Below are positions 15,439 through 24,719 of a stretch of DNA of 33,022 nt, piece by piece (within the stretch, counting starts at the first letter, position 1; each line of letters opens with the position of its first letter). Below the pieces are notes generated by a model, which had not been told where the DNA came from, ran no database searches, and saw nothing but the letters and a program-made list of their open reading frames with translations. The stretch comes from Clostridiales bacterium. GTDB taxonomy: Bacteria; Bacillota; Clostridia; Christensenellales; CAG-138. The stretch spans positions 1 to 33,022 of the forward strand of contig SVGX01000001.1 in NCBI GenBank assembly GCA_015056105.1, given 5' to 3'. Both the position numbers and the translations under genes were made by a program.

Positions 15439-18400
15439 GCATCCGCTGATCGAGTTCCTCGGGCGGCATCCGGAATACTGCCGCCTGAAGGAAGCGATGC
15501 TGAAAAATGAGGGCGCCGCGGCTGTGTTTGGCCTCGGAGAAGCGCACCGGGCACACATGGCCGCTGCGCTTTTTTGCGATACGGGAAAAACGGTGGTGGT
15601 CATTACTGCCAATGAAACATCTGCATCCCGCATACGGGAGGAGGCGGCCGCATACACGGAAAATGCTGTGCACATGCCTTACCGTGATATGCCCCTTTCG
15701 GGCCGTGGAACCGTATCCTCCGCCGGCATTGCTGCAAGACGTATGGCAGTTTTGACAGATCTTCTTTTTGGAAGGTCTGCGCTGATCACGGTGTCTGCAG
15801 CGGCGCTGCTGCAGCGGCTCGTGCCGCCCGTTGCTATCCGCTCCATGACACATTCCGTCAGTGTCGGCGATATGATCCCGCCGAAGGAGCTTCTTGCAAA
15901 ATTCGTTTCCGCCGGCTATGAGCGGGTGGATGTTTGCGAAGCGAAGGGGCAGGTGTGCCTGCGCGGCGGCTATCTTGATATTTTTCCCATCACGGCGGAA
16001 AACCCGGTGCGCATTGAGTTTTTCGATGAGGATGTGGACACCATGCGCACCTACGATGCGCTGACACAGCGCTCCATTGAAAACATCGATGCCGTCACCG
16101 TGCCCCCCGCAAGTGAAACCCCTTTGACGGAAACGGCACGAAAAAAAGGCATTGCGGCGTTAAAAAAACGCCAACGTCTCAGCGAGGAATATGAAGCCCT
16201 TTCAGCGGGCGGCACGCCTGCTGATGCGGCGCTTTTTCTGCCTTTCTTCTATGAGGATGCCTATCTGCAGGATTATTTCCCGGAGGATGCCATCATCTTG
16301 ATCGATGAGCCGCAGCGGGTAGAAGAAAGCGCAAAGGTGACCCACATGGAGCATGTGGATACCGTCAGCGCCCTTCTTGCGGACGGCAATGCGGAAAGCG
16401 AGCAGGCAGAGCTGCTCGGCAAGCCCTCTGTGATCCTTGAAAGCCTTGATACGCCAAGAACGGCCATGCTGTTCGCGCTGACCCGCACCTATGGGCTCAT
16501 TGCGCCAAAGTGCCTGTTCCGGTTTGAAACGCGTCCCGCCACGAAATACCTTGCGGCGCAGGATCTGCTTGCTTCGGATGTCTCCGCCTGGCGAAGGGCA
16601 GGTACCACCGTCGCCATCTATGCGGGCAGTCATGCGGTGCGCCTGCAGGATCAGCTTCTCGATATGGATGTACACGCCGCGGTAACGGATTCGCTGGGAC
16701 GGCAGCTTGTGCCCGGCGAGATCATCATCACCGGCGAAAGCATCGAAAAGGGGTTTGAATATCCGGAGATACGGCTTGTTGCCGTCAGCGAAACGGAACT
16801 TTACGGCAGCGTGCAGAAAAAGCGCACCGTACAGGCGAAAAAACGGCCGCAGCTTGCTTTTTCGGAACTTTCCGTGGGTGACCTTGTGGTGCATGAGCTC
16901 CATGGTGTCGGGCGTTTTGTGGGCGTTATCACCCTGACGGTGGGCGGCGTGACAAGGGATTATCTGCATCTTGTTTACGCAGGCAGCGAAAAACTGTATA
17001 TCCCCACGGATCAGCTCGACAGGGTACAAAAATACATCGGCGGGGAAGAGGATACTGTCCGCCTGTCAAAGCTCGGCAGCGGCGAGTGGCAGAAGACCGT
17101 TTCCCGCACCCGTGAAAGCGTCAAAAAGCTGGCTTTTGACCTTGTGCGTCTTTACGGCGAGCGGATGAACCGTAAGGGCTTCCGCTTTTCTCCGGATACG
17201 AGCTGGCAGACACGCCTTGAGGAAAGCTTTCCCTATGAGGAAACGCCGGACCAGCTGACGAGCATCGCAGAAATCAAGAAGGACATGGAATCCGATCGGG
17301 TGATGGATCGGCTTCTTTGCGGCGACGTGGGCTACGGAAAAACGGAGGTCGCCCTGCGTGCCGCCTTCAAAGCGGTAATGGACAGCAAACAGGTGGCATT
17401 CCTTGTACCAACTACCATTCTTGCTCAGCAGCATTACAATACCCTTGCTGCGCGGTTTTCGGGTTTTCCCGTCAATGTGGCACTCCTTTCCCGCTTCAAA
17501 GCAGGAAAGGATGAAAAAGCCATCCTTGAAGGCCTTGAAAAAGGCAGCATCGATGTGGTGGTGGGTACCCACAAACTCCTCGGCAAAAGCGTAAAATTCA
17601 AGGATCTCGGTCTTCTTATCATCGATGAGGAGCAGCGTTTCGGCGTAGGCCATAAGGAGCAGATCAAGAACATCCGCCAAAGCGTGGATGTGCTGACCCT
17701 TTCCGCAACGCCTATCCCGCGAACGCTGCACATGTCCATGACGGGCATCCGCGATATGTCCGTTATTGAAACGCCGCCGGAGCAGCGCTATCCCGTGCAG
17801 ACATATGTGATGGAATACAGCGACGGCATCGCAAGGGAAGCCATCCTCAAGGAGCTTGGCCGCGGCGGACAGGTGTTTTTTGTCTATAATAAAGTAAAAA
17901 ACATGGAGCGCTTTGCGGAGCAGCTGCGCGCCCTTGTGCCGGAAGCCCGCATTGCCTATGCCCACGGGCAGATGAACGAGCGGCAGCTTGAAAAGACCAT
18001 GCTCGATTTTATGGAGCATGAATACGATGTGCTTTTGTGCAGCACCATCATCGAAAGCGGCCTTGATATTTCCAACGTCAACACCATCTTCATTTGCGAA
18101 GCGGATAAGATGGGCCTTTCCCAGCTTTACCAGCTGCGTGGCCGCGTAGGCCGCGGTGCACGCCTTGGCTATGCATATCTGACTTTCCAGCGGGATAAGG
18201 TGCTTACGGAGATCGCGGAAAAGCGCCTGAGCGCCATCCGGGAATTTACACAGTTCGGCGCCGGCTTCAAGATCGCCATGCGCGATCTTGAAATCCGCGG
18301 TGCGGGCAATTTGCTCGGCCCGGAGCAGCACGGCCACATGGCGGCGGTGGGTTATGATCTTTACTGCAAGATCGTCAACAGCGCGGTGCAGGAAGCCCGG

Positions 18401-18877
18401 GGCGAGCCCATACCGAGAACGGTGGAAACGGTGATGGATGTGCCGCTCAGCGCTGCGATTCCGCCCTCTTATATCCCCCGGGAAACGGAGCGGCTTTCCA
18501 TGTACAAGCGCATTGCGCTCATCTCTTCAAGGGAAGACCTTTACGATGTACAGGATGAGCTGATCGACCGCTATGGCGACATCCCGGAAGAAACGCAGAA
18601 TCTTCTCGACATCGCCCTTATCAAGGCGGAAGCTTCAAAAGCTTTCATCATCCAGCTTTCCGTCCGGGATGGGGAGGTGCGCTTTACATTTGACAAGGAA
18701 GCGCCCATCAACGGGCAGAAGCTGTTTGCGGTAATCGGGAACATCCCCGGCGCGCAGCTTCTCAACGGGGAAGTGCCGGCGCTTCTGATCCGCATGCCGA
18801 AGGCAAATGCGGCAAAACTTTGTTCCATGCTGCCACAGTTTGTTTACAGCCTTGCCGATTGCGTGGAGAAGAAATGA
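15431..18877 (+). CDS. mfd: Transcription-repair coupling factor
   Basis: 1148 aa. RecG/Mfd helicase motifs (DRLLCGDVGYGKTEVALRAAFKAV, IIDEEQRFGVGHKEQIK, LSATPIPRTLHMSMTGIRDMSVIETPP) and CarD-like RID (ELSVGDLVVHELHGVGRFVG). Overlaps pth. Confidence 0.98.
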   Translation: MNKHPLIEFLGRHPEYCRLKEAMLKNEGAAAVFGLGEAHRAHMAAALFCDTGKTVVVITANETSASRIREEAAAYTENAVHMPYRDMPLSGRGTVSSAGIAARRMAVLTDLLFGRSALITVSAAALLQRLVPPVAIRSMTHSVSVGDMIPPKELLAKFVSAGYERVDVCEAKGQVCLRGGYLDIFPITAENPVRIEFFDEDVDTMRTYDALTQRSIENIDAVTVPPASETPLTETARKKGIAALKKRQRLSEEYEALSAGGTPADAALFLPFFYEDAYLQDYFPEDAIILIDEPQRVEESAKVTHMEHVDTVSALLADGNAESEQAELLGKPSVILESLDTPRTAMLFALTRTYGLIAPKCLFRFETRPATKYLAAQDLLASDVSAWRRAGTTVAIYAGSHAVRLQDQLLDMDVHAAVTDSLGRQLVPGEIIITGESIEKGFEYPEIRLVAVSETELYGSVQKKRTVQAKKRPQLAFSELSVGDLVVHELHGVGRFVGVITLTVGGVTRDYLHLVYAGSEKLYIPTDQLDRVQKYIGGEEDTVRLSKLGSGEWQKTVSRTRESVKKLAFDLVRLYGERMNRKGFRFSPDTSWQTRLEESFPYEETPDQLTSIAEIKKDMESDRVMDRLLCGDVGYGKTEVALRAAFKAVMDSKQVAFLVPTTILAQQHYNTLAARFSGFPVNVALLSRFKAGKDEKAILEGLEKGSIDVVVGTHKLLGKSVKFKDLGLLIIDEEQRFGVGHKEQIKNIRQSVDVLTLSATPIPRTLHMSMTGIRDMSVIETPPEQRYPVQTYVMEYSDGIAREAILKELGRGGQVFFVYNKVKNMERFAEQLRALVPEARIAYAHGQMNERQLEKTMLDFMEHEYDVLLCSTIIESGLDISNVNTIFICEADKMGLSQLYQLRGRVGRGARLGYAYLTFQRDKVLTEIAEKRLSAIREFTQFGAGFKIAMRDLEIRGAGNLLGPEQHGHMAAVGYDLYCKIVNSAVQEARGEPIPRTVETVMDVPLSAAIPPSYIPRETERLSMYKRIALISSREDLYDVQDELIDRYGDIPEETQNLLDIALIKAEASKAFIIQLSVRDGEVRFTFDKEAPINGQKLFAVIGNIPGAQLLNGEVPALLIRMPKANAAKLCSMLPQFVYSLADCVEKK

Positions 18878-18886
18878 TGGTATAAT
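18859..18886 (+). promoter_or_regulatory. Promoter of PpiC-type foldase gene, embedded in the mfd 3' end
   Basis: TTGCGT-N16-TATAAT with extended -10 TGG. Confidence 0.6.
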
Positions 18887-18942
18887 GTTACGGGGTGCGC
18901 TGCACCCTGTGCGACCAAGTTTGAAATAAGGAGAATGTTGAA

Positions 18943-20397
18943 ATGAAAAAATATTTTGCCCTGCTTCTTGCGGCGGCTATGGTACTTTCCCTGTTCGCGG
19001 CCTGCGCGCTGACTGAAGCCCCTGTGGCAGAGGAGGGCGCTGCAGCTGAAAACGCCCCCACGCAGAACAGCGGCACCGATGAGCTTGCATCTTCTTTTGC
19101 GGATGCGGAAGAACTTGACCTTAGCGCCGTGGCGGCACAGGTGGGCGATGTAAAGATCACCCTTGCCGAGCTCAAGGCCACCTATGATTCCTATGTCAGC
19201 TATTTCAGCAGCTACGGCTATGATGTTTCCGGCGATGTGGAGTTCCTCACCAGCGTGGTGGAGACCCTTGTGCAGGCGGAAGTGATCGCCTTCAAGGCAA
19301 AGGAAGCCGGAGTGGATCAGTTCAACGCGGAGCAGCAGGCGGAGTTTGATTCCCGCGTGCAGACGGAGCTTGATACCCTTTATGAATACTTCAAGGCGGA
19401 AGCGGAAGCCGAGGCCGAAGCGGATGATACCGTCAATGTGGAAGAGCGTACCATGGAAATGATCGTGGAGGAAGCGGCTTCCGTTATGGGCGATCCCAAC
19501 GCGACCTATGATGCCTATGTGGAATATATCAGCGGCACCATTCGCGATGGGTATCTGCAGGAGCTTCTTGAGGATGAAATGCTCAAGGATGTGACCGTAC
19601 CGGAAAGCGCCGTGGAAGCGGAATACAACGCCCTTGTTGAGGAACAGCAGACATATTATACGGAATCACCGGAAGCCTATAAGTTTGATCAGGAAGCCTA
19701 CGAAATGAGCGGCACCGCGCCCGTTGCCTATGCGCCCGAGGGCTACAGCCGCATCCTGCATCTTTTCATTCCCTTCGAGGAAGCGCTTCCGGAGGATTAT
19801 GATGCCAACGAAGCGGATATGGAACTCATCCGCGAAGAGTACGGCGCCCTCGCCATTGATATGGAGCTCGGCACCGCGGCGGATGATGCCAAGAGCGAAA
19901 TGGCGGCCCTGCTGAAAGAGTATGTGAACCTGATGGCTGCCAATGAAGCCATGTATGAGAAGCACATCAGCGCAGCCCGTGCAGAGGCGGAGAGCCTGTA
20001 TGCGCAGCTTCAGAACGGTGCGGATTTCGCCTCTCTTGTAAAGGAAAAGGGCGGCGATGACGGCTATAAGGGTTATGATGTATATACTGAAAAGGGCATC
20101 CTGATCGCAAAGGATCTTGCCTGCGATAACGATTGGAGCGATGCGGTCAAGGCACAGTTTGCAAAGCTTGCCGCGGGTGAATATTCCGAAGCCTTTGCGG
20201 ATGATGCCGGCTACCACATCATCTTCTATCTGACAGATGAACCCGCAGGCAATGTGGCACTTGAAACGGTGATGGAAGATATCCGCGCCTACCTTCTTGA
20301 GGATCAGCGTATGGCGGAATGGGATGCGCTCCTGAACGCGTGGATGAGCGACGGCACCGTCACCTATTATCCAGCGGTATATGAACCCCTTGCCTGA
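18943..20397 (+). CDS. Secreted PpiC-type peptidylprolyl isomerase / PrsA-SurA-like foldase, probable lipoprotein
   Basis: N-terminal signal with lipobox-like LSLFAAC; SurA_N-like region; C-terminal rotamase-like LHLFIPF...AESLYAQLQNGADFASLVKEKGGD...AKLAAGEYSEAFADDAGYHIIFYLTDEP. Confidence 0.85.
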   Translation: MKKYFALLLAAAMVLSLFAACALTEAPVAEEGAAAENAPTQNSGTDELASSFADAEELDLSAVAAQVGDVKITLAELKATYDSYVSYFSSYGYDVSGDVEFLTSVVETLVQAEVIAFKAKEAGVDQFNAEQQAEFDSRVQTELDTLYEYFKAEAEAEAEADDTVNVEERTMEMIVEEAASVMGDPNATYDAYVEYISGTIRDGYLQELLEDEMLKDVTVPESAVEAEYNALVEEQQTYYTESPEAYKFDQEAYEMSGTAPVAYAPEGYSRILHLFIPFEEALPEDYDANEADMELIREEYGALAIDMELGTAADDAKSEMAALLKEYVNLMAANEAMYEKHISAARAEAESLYAQLQNGADFASLVKEKGGDDGYKGYDVYTEKGILIAKDLACDNDWSDAVKAQFAKLAAGEYSEAFADDAGYHIIFYLTDEPAGNVALETVMEDIRAYLLEDQRMAEWDALLNAWMSDGTVTYYPAVYEPLA

Positions 20398-20421
20398 AGG
20401 GAACAAAAGGCGTAAAATGTG

Positions 20422-20450
20422 CGGCGGCGGTTGAAACCGCCGCCGTTTTT
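20422..20450 (+). terminator. Intrinsic terminator of foldase gene
   Basis: CGGCGGCGGTT-GA-AACCGCCGCCG followed by TTTTT. Confidence 0.92.
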
Positions 20451-20459
20451 CATTATACT
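20431..20459 (+). promoter_or_regulatory. Candidate promoter for rqcP-ispDF, overlapping the terminator
   Basis: TTGAAA (20431-20436)-N17-TATACT (20454-20459). Confidence 0.6.
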
Positions 20460-20492
20460 ATATTTTGGAAAAATACCGTTGGAGGTTATGAT

Positions 20493-20741
20493 ATGCGGCT
20501 TGACAAATACTTAAAGGTCTCCCGGATCATCAAACGCAGGACTGTTGCCAATGAAGCAGCGGGTCTTGGCCGGGTACAGATCAACGGAAAGGTCGCAAAG
20601 CCCTCTGCAGAAGTAAAAGAGGGGGATGTGCTCACGGTGCTGCTCGGCGGAAAAAACATGCGCCTTCGTGTTGTGAGCGTGCAGGAGCATGCCGCAAAGG
20701 CGGATGCTTCTTCCATGTATGAAGTGCTGGGGGAGGAATAA
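20493..20741 (+). CDS. S4-domain RNA-binding protein, RqcP/YabO-like
   Basis: [62 protein letters not shown]4 domain. Position downstream of mfd matches the yabO neighbourhood of Bacillus. Confidence 0.9.
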   Translation: MRLDKYLKVSRIIKRRTVANEAAGLGRVQINGKVAKPSAEVKEGDVLTVLLGGKNMRLRVVSVQEHAAKADASSMYEVLGEE

Positions 20742-20742
20742 G

Positions 20743-21891
20743 ATGCCGCCCAAAGCAAAGGTCTTTGCGGTGCTGCTGGCGGCAGGCAGCGGCACGCGCA
20801 TGGGGCAGAACAAGATCGAACTCAGTTTCGGCGGCAAAACGCCCCTGCGCCTTTCCTATGAGGCGTTCCAAAACAGCGGAAACCCGCCCGAACGGACGGT
20901 GATCGCCGTATCGGATGCGGTGCGTCCGCAGGCGGAAGCCCTTGCGGCAGCGGAAGAAAATGTGTTCGTCGTCAGCGGCGGCGCGACCCGGGGCGCTTCC
21001 GTATACAATGCCCTTTCGTTTTTGAAGGAGACAGGCGTGAAAGACGGCATTGCTGCCATTCATGATGCTGCCCGCTGTCTTGTAACGGGTGCCGTGATCG
21101 ATGCGGCAGTAGCCGGTGCGGCGCTTCACGGCAGCGGCATCGCCGCGATCCCCGTGCGGGATACGGTACGTGACGGTGCGGGAAACGACCTTCCCCGGGA
21201 TACGCTCAGGCTGATGCAGACGCCGCAGGCTTTCGATTTCGGGCTTATTTATTCCGCCTATTGTGAAGCCAAGGAAAAGGGACTTAACGCAACGGATGAC
21301 TGTGCGGTATTCCGGGCGGCAGGACATGCCCCCTGTTTTACGGAAGGAAGCATTATGAATCAGAAACTGACCTATCCGGAGGATATTCCCTTTTTCCGGG
21401 CAGTCCTTGAGAAAACGGCCCCGTGTATCGGCTATGGGGAGGATACCCACGTGCTGCAGGAAGGGCGAAAGCTCATCCTTGGCGGGGTGGATATCCCCTA
21501 TGAAAAGGGGCTTCTCGGCCACTCGGATGCGGATGTGCTCTGCCATGCGCTGACGGATGCCATCCTCGGTGCGGCAGCCCTTGGCGATATCGGGCGCCAT
21601 TTCCCCGATACGGATGAACGCTACAGGGGCATTTCTTCGCTGCTGCTTTTGAAGGAAGCATGGGCCCTTGCAGCTCAAAAAGGCTTTGCTTTCGGCAATG
21701 CGGATGTAACTGTCGTTGCGCAGCGGCCGAAGCTTGCGCCCCATATGGAGACCATGCGGGGGAATATTGCAGCGGCGCTGGGCGTTGCCTTGGAGCGGGT
21801 GAGCATAAAAGCCACAACAAGCGAAAAAATGAATGATGAGGGGGCAGGAAAGTGCATCACTGCCCGTGCGGTGGCGATGCTGCTGCACTGA
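20743..21891 (+). CDS. ispDF: Bifunctional MEP cytidylyltransferase / MECDP synthase
   Basis: IspD half ([27 protein letters not shown]...[10 protein letters not shown]...QTPQAF), then IspF half ([62 protein letters not shown]). Confidence 0.97.
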   Translation: MPPKAKVFAVLLAAGSGTRMGQNKIELSFGGKTPLRLSYEAFQNSGNPPERTVIAVSDAVRPQAEALAAAEENVFVVSGGATRGASVYNALSFLKETGVKDGIAAIHDAARCLVTGAVIDAAVAGAALHGSGIAAIPVRDTVRDGAGNDLPRDTLRLMQTPQAFDFGLIYSAYCEAKEKGLNATDDCAVFRAAGHAPCFTEGSIMNQKLTYPEDIPFFRAVLEKTAPCIGYGEDTHVLQEGRKLILGGVDIPYEKGLLGHSDADVLCHALTDAILGAAALGDIGRHFPDTDERYRGISSLLLLKEAWALAAQKGFAFGNADVTVVAQRPKLAPHMETMRGNIAAALGVALERVSIKATTSEKMNDEGAGKCITARAVAMLLH

Positions 21892-21961
21892 TACACCAAA
21901 GAAAACATGCTGCGGCGCATTGCATCGCAATGCCTTCGGGCAAAACAAAAAAAGAGGAAAT

Positions 21962-22855
21962 ATGGAATTCCGACCGATCGAACTTGATATGAAGGCGCTT
22001 GTGGAGCGCTATACAAAGCCCTGGCATCTTCAGTGCTCAGAATACACCTTTACAAACCTTTACATTTGGGGAAAGGAAGCGAACCTTGAGATCGCCGAAG
22101 ACGAGGGTGCGCTGTACCTTTTCGGCCGCTACGGAAAGGGGGCACCCTTTATGTTCGCCCCGCTTTCCGAAGATCCCGCCTCGGATTACGGCGCTGTACT
22201 TAAAAAAGCGGTGGCCGAATTTGAAAAGCGTGGCATTATGCCCTGCTTCCGGGCTATTTCGGGGCCGATCTATGAGGCTTTCAAGGGAGTGGAAGGCTAT
22301 TCTCTTGAGGAGGACCGGGATAATGCGGATTATGTGTATTCCGCCGAAAGTCTCAGGACGCTTGCGGGCAAGAAGCTGCATGCAAAGCGCAACCACATCA
22401 ATAAATTCCGCGCGGAATACGGCGACAGCTTTCAGTATGTTCCCGTTACCGGTGATATGCTTGAAGAGTGCCTTGCGGTATATGATGAATGGATCCTCGG
22501 CAAGGACCCGACAGAGCCGGGTGCCCTCGGCGAACGCCGTGCCATCGAGCGGGCGATATCCGCTATGGATACCCTTGAAATAAAGGGCGGCGGTATCCGC
22601 ATCGACGGCAGGCTTGCGGCGTTTACCCTCGGCGAAGAAATCGATGATGAGATCGCCGTTATCCACATCGAAAAGGCGGACAGCAGCGTTCCCGGCCTTT
22701 ATACCATTATCAACCAGCAGTTTGCGGAACGGGAGTTTTCACACATGCGTTTCATCAACCGGGAAGAGGATATGGGGATCCCGGGGCTCAGAAAAGCAAA
22801 GCTTTCCTATTATCCCGCTTTCCTGATCGAAAAGTACCGGGGGAGCCTCCTATGA
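21962..22855 (+). CDS. DUF2156 domain-containing protein
   Basis: MEFRPIELDMKALVERYTKPWHLQCSEYTFTNLYIWG...AKRNHINKFRAEY...EFSHMRFINREEDMGIPGLRKAKLSYYPAFLIEKY. Confidence 0.88.
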   Translation: MEFRPIELDMKALVERYTKPWHLQCSEYTFTNLYIWGKEANLEIAEDEGALYLFGRYGKGAPFMFAPLSEDPASDYGAVLKKAVAEFEKRGIMPCFRAISGPIYEAFKGVEGYSLEEDRDNADYVYSAESLRTLAGKKLHAKRNHINKFRAEYGDSFQYVPVTGDMLEECLAVYDEWILGKDPTEPGALGERRAIERAISAMDTLEIKGGGIRIDGRLAAFTLGEEIDDEIAVIHIEKADSSVPGLYTIINQQFAEREFSHMRFINREEDMGIPGLRKAKLSYYPAFLIEKYRGSLL

Positions 22856-23733
22856 TGCATATCGTTCGCCCCATAAAACAGGAAGAATACGCCGCCGCAA
22901 AGGCGGTATGGGATCGCTGCTTTCCGGAGGATGCGGGCGATTATTCCGCCTTTTATTTTACCTGCCGTACAAGGCCCGAATACATCCTTGCCGCCTTTTC
23001 GCCGGAAGGGAAGATGATCGGCACGCTGCATGCGCTGCCCTATCCGCTCCGTTTTGGGGAAACGGTGAAACGCTGTGCCCTCGTTACCGGCGTTGCGACG
23101 CTGCCCGAATACCGCATGCGCGGCGTTGCAGCAGCCATGCTGCGCAGATCGGAAACATGGCTGCGCGAAAAGGGCATTGCCGCGGCCGTGCTGAAGCCGG
23201 ATGCGGATATTTACGGCCCGTTTGGCTATCGGCCGTTCGGCTGGCACGACCTTTATCGGGTGGAAGCGGCGGTACTGTCCGAAGAGATGCCGGCGGAGCT
23301 TTTCGTGCCGGATGCAAAGCATATGCTTCGCTGCTATGAAAAGTTTGCGAAAAACTACAACGGTATGATGGTACGCACAGAAGCGGACATGGAAAACATC
23401 CTTCTTGAAGCCAAAGCGGCGGGCGGGAAGGTGATTGCCGCCCCCGGCGCCTATGGCGTGCTTTATGAAGGGAAAACGGAAGACTCCCTTTCGGAACTCG
23501 CGGGGGATGATATCCTGCCTTTTCTTGCGGCGCTTTCCCGCGCCGGGAAAAGCCTTCGCTTCCGTCTGCCGGAAGGGCTGCGGATACCGGGGCTTCCCGA
23601 GGGAGAACGGATGATGTTTAGCATGCTTTGTCCCATTGATGCGGCGGCGTTGCTCGAAGGGACTGGTACAGACAACCTCGAAACCCTTCTTTCCGGTGCA
23701 AAAAAACAAAACTGTACCATTGAATTTTGTTGA
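22852..23733 (+). CDS. GNAT family N-acetyltransferase, Eis-like
   Basis: VTGVATLPEYRMRGVAAAMLRRSETWLREKGIAAAVLKPDADIYGPFGYRPFG: Eis-type GNAT motif. ATGA overlap with the DUF2156 gene. Confidence 0.88.
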   Translation: MMHIVRPIKQEEYAAAKAVWDRCFPEDAGDYSAFYFTCRTRPEYILAAFSPEGKMIGTLHALPYPLRFGETVKRCALVTGVATLPEYRMRGVAAAMLRRSETWLREKGIAAAVLKPDADIYGPFGYRPFGWHDLYRVEAAVLSEEMPAELFVPDAKHMLRCYEKFAKNYNGMMVRTEADMENILLEAKAAGGKVIAAPGAYGVLYEGKTEDSLSELAGDDILPFLAALSRAGKSLRFRLPEGLRIPGLPEGERMMFSMLCPIDAAALLEGTGTDNLETLLSGAKKQNCTIEFC

Positions 23734-23771
23734 GGAAATGTGACATTGTGCAAAGTGAAGGGTGATTGTGC

Positions 23772-23801
23772 TTGACGCAGTGCCCCTCTTCGTATTATCA
23801 T
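23772..23801 (+). promoter_or_regulatory. Candidate yajC promoter
   Basis: TTGACG-N18-TATCAT (or TATTAT with a short N15 spacer). Confidence 0.45.
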
Positions 23802-23871
23802 TTTATGGAACGGCAGGAAACGTTGCCTGCCGGTGCATTGAATTATTGAAGTAAGGACGGTATTTATCGGA

Positions 23872-24198
23872 ATGAACGCGGGTTTTATGGAATCTTTGGG
23901 GACTTTCTTCAGTGGCGGCGGCCTTCTTATTGTGATGATGGTCGTCATGATGCTCATCATGATCATCCCCCAGCGCAGGCGTGAAAAAAAGATCAAGGAA
24001 ATGCTTGCTGCCATCAAGCCGGGTGACCGCGTACGCACCATCGGCGGCATCTACGGTACTGTTGTCAACGCGAAGGATGATGTGATCACCATCTCCGTCG
24101 GCCCCGATCGCGTGCAGCTTGTGTTTGCCCGCGGCGCCATCGCCAACGTGGAAGATGTTGCGGTGGAAAACACCATGGAAGACGGCACCGTCAAATAA
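23872..24198 (+). CDS. yajC: Preprotein translocase subunit YajC
   Basis: Single TM then IIPQRRREKKIKEMLAAIKPGDRVRTIGGIYGTVVNAKDDVITISVGPDRVQLVFARGAIANV. Confidence 0.95.
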   Translation: MNAGFMESLGTFFSGGGLLIVMMVVMMLIMIIPQRRREKKIKEMLAAIKPGDRVRTIGGIYGTVVNAKDDVITISVGPDRVQLVFARGAIANVEDVAVENTMEDGTVK

Positions 24199-24213
24199 GA
24201 ACCGGAATACAGC

Positions 24214-24244
24214 AAAAAGAGCTGCTCAAGGCAGCTCTTTTTTT
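24214..24244 (+). terminator. Intrinsic terminator of yajC
   Basis: AAAAAGAGCTGC-TCAAG-GCAGCTCTTTTTTT. Confidence 0.92.
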
Positions 24245-24286
24245 GCTTTCCGACGCATATGCATAAACCGGAAGCGAGGTGTTTTC

Positions 24287-24682
24287 ATGCAGAGCGTAAA
24301 AAGCGGTGCAAAGGCGCCGCATGCAGGGATGGAAGTGATAAAGGGCGGCATGCTCGGCGCACTCTTCAGCGTTGGACTTATCTTTTTGTATGCGCTTGCG
24401 CTGTGGAAGGAATTTCTCCCGGCGGAAAGCATTCGGTTGGTCAATGCGCTGATCAAGGTGCTCTCTGCGGCTGCCGCAGCGCTTTTTGCCGTGCGCCGCT
24501 GTGCAAGGCGGCGGTGGCTCATCGGCGGTGCAGCGGGTTTATTTTACACGCTGCTTGCGTTCATGGTTTTTTCCATACTTTCTGATACGTTCGTCTTTTC
24601 GGAGGCGCTTTTGAGCGATCTTCTGATCGGGCTTCTTTCCGGTATAACGGCGGCGGTGGCAAGGCAGCTTGCGGGAAAATAG
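24287..24682 (+). CDS. TIGR04086-like membrane protein
   Basis: 131 aa with four hydrophobic segments (GGMLGALFSVGLIFLYALALW..., ...LLSDLLIGLLSGITAAVARQLAGK), directly after yajC as is typical in Clostridia. Confidence 0.75.
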   Translation: MQSVKSGAKAPHAGMEVIKGGMLGALFSVGLIFLYALALWKEFLPAESIRLVNALIKVLSAAAAALFAVRRCARRRWLIGGAAGLFYTLLAFMVFSILSDTFVFSEALLSDLLIGLLSGITAAVARQLAGK

Positions 24683-24684
24683 GG

Positions 24685-24713
24685 TTGTCGGAACTTTGCG
24701 TTTTGTGTATAAT
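24685..24713 (+). promoter_or_regulatory. Promoter for recJ leader and operon
   Basis: TTGTCG-N17-TATAAT. Confidence 0.7.
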
Positions 24714-24719
24714 GACTAG

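Noticed and set aside
17066-18337. 423-aa antisense ORF in mfd
   Set aside because: Sense frame has unambiguous Mfd helicase motifs; antisense is codon-bias shadow.
19393-19433. GAAGCGGAAGC-type short repeat in the foldase gene
   Set aside because: Encodes a short AEAEAEAEAD low-complexity segment in frame; not a CRISPR or mobile repeat.
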